From an uncultured Clostridia bacterium (lineage in GTDB: Bacteria > Bacillota > Clostridia > Oscillospirales > Acutalibacteraceae), in the NCBI GenBank assembly GCA_958445555.1, contig CAUCSW010000017.1:1-8919 (forward strand): a DNA stretch of 8,919 nucleotides, written 5' to 3'. Position 1 is the stretch's first letter, and every line of letters starts with the position of its first letter. Positions 5,802 to 8,919 of this stretch are shown here, piece after piece. The notes beneath the pieces are model-generated. The model saw only the letters and a program-made list of their open reading frames with translations, did not search any database and was not told where the DNA came from. Made by a program: the position numbers and the translations under genes.

Positions 5802-5830
5802 TTGACATCGCGTGCCCGGCGTGGTATCAT
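5802..5830 (+). promoter_or_regulatory. Promoter of rplM-rpsI
   Basis: TTGACA (5802-5807), 17 nt, TATCAT (5825-5830) with a TGG extended -10: one of the strongest promoters in the window, fitting a ribosomal protein operon. The predicted leader is about 30 nt. Confidence 0.9.
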
Positions 5831-5854
5831 ACTAAGGCTGAATTTATTTATATC

Positions 5855-5859
5855 GGAGG
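5855..5859 (+). promoter_or_regulatory. Ribosome binding site fixing the rplM start
   Basis: GGAGG lies 8 nt before the ATG at 5868. An in-frame upstream start at 5799 would place the promoter inside the gene and is rejected; an inner ATG at 5880 is too far from this site. Confidence 0.8.
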
Positions 5860-5867
5860 AAAAGACA

Positions 5868-6296
5868 ATGTCAACTTATATGGCAAAATCAAGTGACATC
5901 GAGCGCAAGTGGTATGTCATCGATGCTGCAGGCAAGCCGGTAGGTAAGGTTGCCGTTGCCGCGGCGGATATTCTTCGCGGAAAAAACAAACCCACCTTCA
6001 CCCCTCATGTTGATTGCGGCGATCATGTCATAATCGTCAACTGCGAGCAGGCAGTTCTCACCGGCAAGAAGCTGGAGAAGAAGGTTTATTACAGACACAG
6101 CGGTTACATCGGCGGTCTTAAGGCCACCAAGGCAGGCACCATGATGAATGAAGAGCCCGAGAAGGTTCTTGAGCTTGCCGTCAAGGGAATGATTCCCGAC
6201 AACACCATCGGCAGACAGGCACTTACCCGTCTGCGCGTCTACAAGGGTGCAGAGCACAACCATGCCGCTCAGAAGCCCGAAGTCGTAGAACTTTAA
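5868..6296 (+). CDS. rplM: Ribosomal protein L13
   Basis: Component of the large ribosomal subunit, an early assembly protein that binds 23S rRNA. The 142-residue length is typical. Characteristic segments are [17 protein letters not shown] (13-29), [11 protein letters not shown] (37-47), [12 protein letters not shown] (74-85) and the family signature region [19 protein letters not shown] (104-122). It is first in the conserved rplM-rpsI operon, 17 nt before rpsI. No L13-binding leader structure is evident in the short untranslated region. Confidence 0.98.
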   Translation: MSTYMAKSSDIERKWYVIDAAGKPVGKVAVAAADILRGKNKPTFTPHVDCGDHVIIVNCEQAVLTGKKLEKKVYYRHSGYIGGLKATKAGTMMNEEPEKVLELAVKGMIPDNTIGRQALTRLRVYKGAEHNHAAQKPEVVEL

Positions 6297-6313
6297 TAGG
6301 TAGCATTTAACCG

Positions 6314-6712
6314 ATGTTTGAAGAAAAAGATTACTTTTACGGCACCGGCCGCAGAAAAAGCTCAGTAGCCCGTGTCCGTGTATATAACGGAACCGGCAAG
6401 ATCACTATTAATGACCGCGACATTGACGATTACTTCGGTCTTGAGACCCTCAAGCTGATCGTCCGTCAGCCCCTTGCCCTCACCGGCAACGATGCTAAGT
6501 TCGATATCGTTTGCCGCGTTGCAGGCGGCGGTGTTACCGGTCAGGCAGGCGCTATCCGCCACGGCCTTTCCCGTGCTCTTCTTCAGTATGATGAGTCTCT
6601 CCGCCTCGTTCTCAAGAAAGCAGGTCTCCTGACCCGCGATCCGAGAATGAAAGAGAGAAAGAAGTACGGTCTCAAAGGCGCCCGTCGTGCACCTCAGTTC
6701 TCAAAAAGATAA
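6314..6712 (+). CDS. rpsI: Ribosomal protein S9
   Basis: Small-subunit ribosomal protein whose C-terminal tail reaches the P-site tRNA. The 132-residue length is normal. [15 protein letters not shown] (9-23), [19 protein letters not shown] (71-89) and the basic C-terminal end RRAPQFSKR (124-132) are family hallmarks; the terminal KR that contacts tRNA is intact. The ribosome binding site is weak (TAGGTAG about 10 nt upstream), so translation may be coupled to rplM. A strong terminator follows 16 nt after the stop. Confidence 0.98.
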   Translation: MFEEKDYFYGTGRRKSSVARVRVYNGTGKITINDRDIDDYFGLETLKLIVRQPLALTGNDAKFDIVCRVAGGGVTGQAGAIRHGLSRALLQYDESLRLVLKKAGLLTRDPRMKERKKYGLKGARRAPQFSKR

Positions 6713-6728
6713 TTACTTTACCCTTGCA

Positions 6729-6768
6729 GTCCCGAATGATCATTCTTTCGGGACTTTTTTGTTTTTTT
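6729..6768 (+). terminator. Intrinsic terminator of rplM-rpsI
   Basis: GTCCCGAA (6729-6736) pairs with TTCGGGAC (6747-6754), loop 10 nt, followed by TTTTTT-G-TTTTTTT (6755-6768). A classical Rho-independent terminator. Confidence 0.95.
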
Positions 6769-6771
6769 ACC

Positions 6772-6815
6772 GCTGCGGTGGGAATACTGAATTTATCATC
6801 GGATCGCACCGCAGC
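6772..6815 (+). promoter_or_regulatory. 9-bp inverted repeat upstream of the bile salt hydrolase gene
   Basis: GCTGCGGTG (6772-6780) is perfectly complementary to CACCGCAGC (6807-6815) with 26 nt between. A possible -10, TATCAT (6794-6799), lies between the arms but has no matching -35. The repeat could be a split operator or an mRNA hairpin in the leader. Confidence 0.45.
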
Positions 6816-6852
6816 AAATTATAGGCCGTGAAATAAGGAGGAAAAGCATTCC

Positions 6853-7824
6853 ATGTGTACAGCAGTGACTTATAAAACAAAGGACCTGTATTTCGGGAGG
6901 ACGCTCGATTATGAATTCTCATACGGAGAAGAGGTAGTGATATCTCCGAGAAAGTATCCGTTCTCCTTTACAAACGGAAAGAAATATCAGACTCACAATG
7001 CCATTATAGGTACGGCGCACATTGCCGACGGCTACCCTCTTTACTACGATGCCGTAAACGAAAAGGGGCTTTGCGCTGCGGGTCTCAATTTTGTGGGTAA
7101 TGCGGTATACTCGGAGGGTCGGGAGCCTGTGAGGTGTGTAGCGCAGTACGAGTTCATTCCGTGGATCCTCGGCATCTGCGATTCCGTGGCAGACGCAATA
7201 AATCTGTTGAAAGGCACCGACATAGTCGGCATCCCTTTCGGCGAGCATCTCCCCGTCGCCCTACTGCACTGGATCATTGCTGATCGACACCGTTCGATAA
7301 CCGTTGAGTCGGTAGCGGACGGGTTAAAAATCTACGATAATCCCGTGGGTGTGCTTACCAACAATCCGCCCTTTGACATTCAGCTTTTCAATCTCAACAA
7401 CTATATGTCCGTCTCACCCAAAGCTCCCGAGAACCGTTTTTCGGATAAGCTCGATCTTAACATATACAGCAGAGGTATGGGAGGAATTGGGTTGCCCGGT
7501 GACCTTTCCTCAGCATCAAGATTTGTGAGGGCCTCCTTTGTCAAGATGAACTCTGTCTCGGATGACACCGAGACGGGAAGTGTCGGGCAGTTTTTCCATA
7601 TACTCGGTTCTGTTGAGCAGCCGCGGGGATGCTGCGAGGTTGACGGAAAACACGAGATAACCGTATACACCTGTTGTTTCAATGCGGATAAAGGTATTTA
7701 TTATTACACCACATATAAAAATCACAGAATATCGGCAGTTGATATGCACAAAGAGAACCTTGAAAGTGACAGGCTCATAAGGTATCCGCATACCGACGGC
7801 GAGCAGATAAACTATCTAAATTGA
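6853..7824 (+). CDS. bsh: Bile salt hydrolase (choloylglycine hydrolase, Ntn family)
   Basis: This enzyme cleaves the amide bond of glycine- or taurine-conjugated bile salts, a typical gut bacterial activity. The N-terminal nucleophile Cys2 is exposed after Met removal, and there is no signal peptide, so the enzyme is cytoplasmic. By comparison with known bile salt hydrolases the catalytic set is Cys2, Arg16, Asp19, Asn170 and Arg223. AGLNF around Asn79 and the loop at 187-215 ending in GLPGDLSSASRF resemble the Clostridium perfringens conjugated bile acid hydrolase more than penicillin V acylases. Length, 323 residues, is normal. The ATG has AAGGAGG 11 nt upstream. It stands alone, between the rpsI terminator and the next promoter. 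Penicillin V acylase activity cannot be fully excluded from sequence. Confidence 0.93.
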   Translation: MCTAVTYKTKDLYFGRTLDYEFSYGEEVVISPRKYPFSFTNGKKYQTHNAIIGTAHIADGYPLYYDAVNEKGLCAAGLNFVGNAVYSEGREPVRCVAQYEFIPWILGICDSVADAINLLKGTDIVGIPFGEHLPVALLHWIIADRHRSITVESVADGLKIYDNPVGVLTNNPPFDIQLFNLNNYMSVSPKAPENRFSDKLDLNIYSRGMGGIGLPGDLSSASRFVRASFVKMNSVSDDTETGSVGQFFHILGSVEQPRGCCEVDGKHEITVYTCCFNADKGIYYYTTYKNHRISAVDMHKENLESDRLIRYPHTDGEQINYLN

Positions 7825-7825
7825 T

Positions 7826-7850
7826 CATCGATCTGCGATGTAACTTTTTT
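7826..7850 (+). terminator. Weak terminator after the bile salt hydrolase gene
   Basis: CATCG (7826-7830) pairs with CGATG (7836-7840) across a 5-nt loop, followed 4 nt later by TTTTTT (7845-7850). The stem is short and the spacing poor. Confidence 0.35.
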
Positions 7851-7882
7851 AAGAGAAAATTTCACTCCCGCAAAAAATGCTC

Positions 7883-7912
7883 TTGCGCTGTATATGCACC
7901 TTGTTGTATTAT
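7883..7912 (+). promoter_or_regulatory. Candidate promoter of the zinc-ribbon membrane protein gene
   Basis: TTGCGC (7883-7888), 18 nt, TATTAT (7907-7912). Transcription would start near 7919 and give a leader of about 120 nt. Confidence 0.55.
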
Positions 7913-7923
7913 ATAGTTACGAT

Positions 7924-7937
7924 AACACGATCGTGTT
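7924..7937. promoter_or_regulatory. 14-bp perfect palindrome, candidate operator
   Basis: AACACGATCGTGTT is a perfect palindrome just downstream of the predicted transcription start at about 7919. Position and symmetry suit a dimeric repressor; the regulator is unknown. Confidence 0.5.
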
Positions 7938-7953
7938 GTTTCGGCTCCGCTTA

Positions 7954-8007
7954 TTACGGATCGAAAGGCAGGGCAGCCTCTTGATCTGCCGCCGTTTTCG
8001 ACCGTAA
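7954..8007 (+). other. Long imperfect hairpin in the leader of the zinc-ribbon gene
   Basis: TTACGG/CCGTAA (7954-7959 with 8002-8007), a bulged A, TCGAAA/TTTCGA (7961-7966 with 7996-8001), a one-sided 5-nt internal loop (7991-7995), then GGCAG/CTGCC (7967-7971 with 7986-7990) close a 14-nt loop. It ends about 20 nt before the Shine-Dalgarno and has no terminator T run. Confidence 0.5.
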
Positions 8008-8040
8008 CTGCGCTGGTATGATTTTCGGGAGGTATGTAAA

Positions 8041-8778
8041 ATGTTCTGCAGAAATTGCGGGAAGCAGCTCGCGGACGAAGCAAAGTTTTGCGATGCCTGC
8101 GGCACACCCACGGGAGACGCTCCGATCGCCAAGGCGGAAAGCGCCCCCAATCCTATGTTCAAGAACTTTACCGATTCTTTTCTCGGTATGTTCTCTGAAA
8201 ACATCGTAAAGGTCTCGGTAAAAGAAGCATCATCCAAGACACTTGAATGGATACTCTTCGCCGCGGCTTATTCACTGGCATTTGCTCTTTCGCTCAAGAT
8301 CGGATTATGGGATTTTAACAAGCCCGTATTTATTCTTTCTCTTCTGCTCGGATCGCTGCTGATATTCTCAAGAATAGGCGGTCTGTTCATTTCTTCAAAG
8401 TTTATATTCAGAAAGAATACGGGATTTTTCGAAGTCGCAAATATGACATCATATTCATATCTGCCTGTTGCGGTGATAACGCTTGCAGCAGTACTTCTCT
8501 CCCTCATCTGGGCGCCGCTCGGCATTTTCTCGATGCTTATTGCGTTCACGGTAAGAACCGTTCTCTGCTACGCCGGATTCAGCAAGCTTGATAAGTTTGA
8601 AAAAACGCCCCTTTTCGCCTACATAACCGGAATTGCAATTTCTCTTGTTGTGTCGGGTCTGTTCATCTATCTCTTTGTTCTGATCCTCAACCCCGCCGAG
8701 TATCTTGTTCAGATGATCACCAAATCCATTATCGGCGACATCGGCATGGACGACATTATGGGTGGATTTATGTTCTGA
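8041..8778 (+). CDS. Zinc-ribbon integral membrane protein (Yip1-like topology)
   Basis: A 245-residue protein. The N terminus is a compact zinc ribbon with CxxC pairs at Cys3/Cys6 and Cys17/Cys20, followed by a linker and an amphipathic stretch to about residue 66. About five hydrophobic helices follow, roughly 68-85, 95-117, 139-157, 158-180 and 191-216. One zinc ribbon fused to five membrane helices resembles bacterial Yip1-type proteins, but the family assignment is inference. Function is unknown; such proteins are often placed in membrane organisation or stress without proof. ATG has GGGAGG 8 nt upstream. A dedicated promoter, palindrome and structured leader suggest independent regulation, and a very strong terminator ends the unit. 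Confidence 0.88.
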   Translation: MFCRNCGKQLADEAKFCDACGTPTGDAPIAKAESAPNPMFKNFTDSFLGMFSENIVKVSVKEASSKTLEWILFAAAYSLAFALSLKIGLWDFNKPVFILSLLLGSLLIFSRIGGLFISSKFIFRKNTGFFEVANMTSYSYLPVAVITLAAVLLSLIWAPLGIFSMLIAFTVRTVLCYAGFSKLDKFEKTPLFAYITGIAISLVVSGLFIYLFVLILNPAEYLVQMITKSIIGDIGMDDIMGGFMF

Positions 8779-8795
8779 TAAATATCTCCCGCAAC

Positions 8796-8816
8796 ACTGT
8801 CATCGGATGACACAGT
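8796..8816 (+). other. Small hairpin before the terminator
   Basis: GTCAT-CGG-ATGAC (8799-8811), extended by ACT/AGT around a 2-nt bulge. It has no T run and probably only adds 3' end structure. Confidence 0.35.
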
Positions 8817-8824
8817 ACAATAGT

Positions 8825-8877
8825 AAAGCGCTGCCCTGCTCCCGTTTGACGGGAGCAGGGCAGCGCTTTGCTTTTTT
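8825..8877 (+). terminator. Strong intrinsic terminator after the zinc-ribbon gene
   Basis: A perfect 21-bp stem (8825-8845 with 8849-8869) closes a 3-nt loop (or 20 bp with 5 nt), followed by GC and TTTTTT (8872-8877), then a second T run at 8880-8884. The stem begins with AAAGC and ends GCTTT, so A and T tracts frame it on both sides. Confidence 0.93.
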
Positions 8878-8919
8878 GCTTTTTGCGCGGGTCGCCGTTG
8901 TGGGTGCAGGCTATGGCTA

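Noticed and set aside
5831..5867. L13 autoregulatory leader RNA
   Set aside because: Only about 30 nt of untranslated leader, with no hairpin.
5799..5867. N-terminal extension of L13
   Set aside because: It would include the promoter and the Shine-Dalgarno, and L13 proteins begin near the residue encoded at 5868.
7862..8237. Leftward frames opposite the zinc-ribbon gene leader
   Set aside because: No ribosome binding site or recognisable domain; they overlap a well supported rightward gene and its promoter.
1..8919. tRNA, rRNA, transposase or phage genes
   Set aside because: None was seen on either strand by reading; no tRNA-like cloverleaf or integrase motif was recognised.

Overview
The window looks like a chromosomal segment of a Gram-positive Clostridia-type bacterium, probably a gut member of the Oscillospirales/Ruminococcaceae kind. 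The reasons are consensus sigma-A-like promoters and strong purine-rich Shine-Dalgarno sites, the holB-ricT pair that is also linked in Bacillus, a Bacillus-type TIGN-like signature (TLGN) in TrpRS, and a bile salt hydrolase that suggests an intestinal habitat. The taxonomic call is inference; there is no rRNA in the window.

Layout. The left edge holds the first 96 codons of a leftward PLP-dependent sugar aminotransferase (DegT/DnrJ/EryC1/StrS family). It is separated by a divergent promoter region (289-595) from a rightward block: an uncharacterised single-pass membrane protein (596-1303), trpS with its own promoter (1436-2452), holB (2462-3391, its Shine-Dalgarno overlapping the trpS stop), and ricT (3599-4483). 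Between holB and ricT lies a decayed array of 18-bp tandem repeats. A lipoprotein with an RsgI-like extracellular fold follows under its own promoter (4633-5169).

Between 5170 and 5867 there is about 700 bp without genes. It holds a terminator-like hairpin over the lipoprotein stop codon, a 17-bp perfect hairpin at 5373-5415, and a very GC-rich element of about 240 nt (5446-5688). That element folds on paper into a closed multi-branched structure with several perfect stems of 8-17 bp. It is followed by an A/G-rich tract leading to the near-consensus promoter of rplM-rpsI (5868-6712), which ends in a textbook intrinsic terminator.

The right part contains a cytoplasmic bile salt hydrolase (6853-7824) with an inverted repeat in its upstream region, then a zinc-ribbon protein with about five membrane segments (8041-8778). 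The latter has a leader carrying a 14-bp palindrome and a long imperfect hairpin. A 21-bp stem terminator closes the block at 8825-8877.

Most genes are housekeeping (translation: trpS, rplM, rpsI; replication: holB; RNA processing and developmental regulation: ricT). The most interesting material is non-coding: the branched element at 5446-5688, the 18-bp repeat array at 3409-3516, and the structured leader at 7924-8007. I see no clear new enzymatic or defence system; the branched element is the best candidate for something undescribed.
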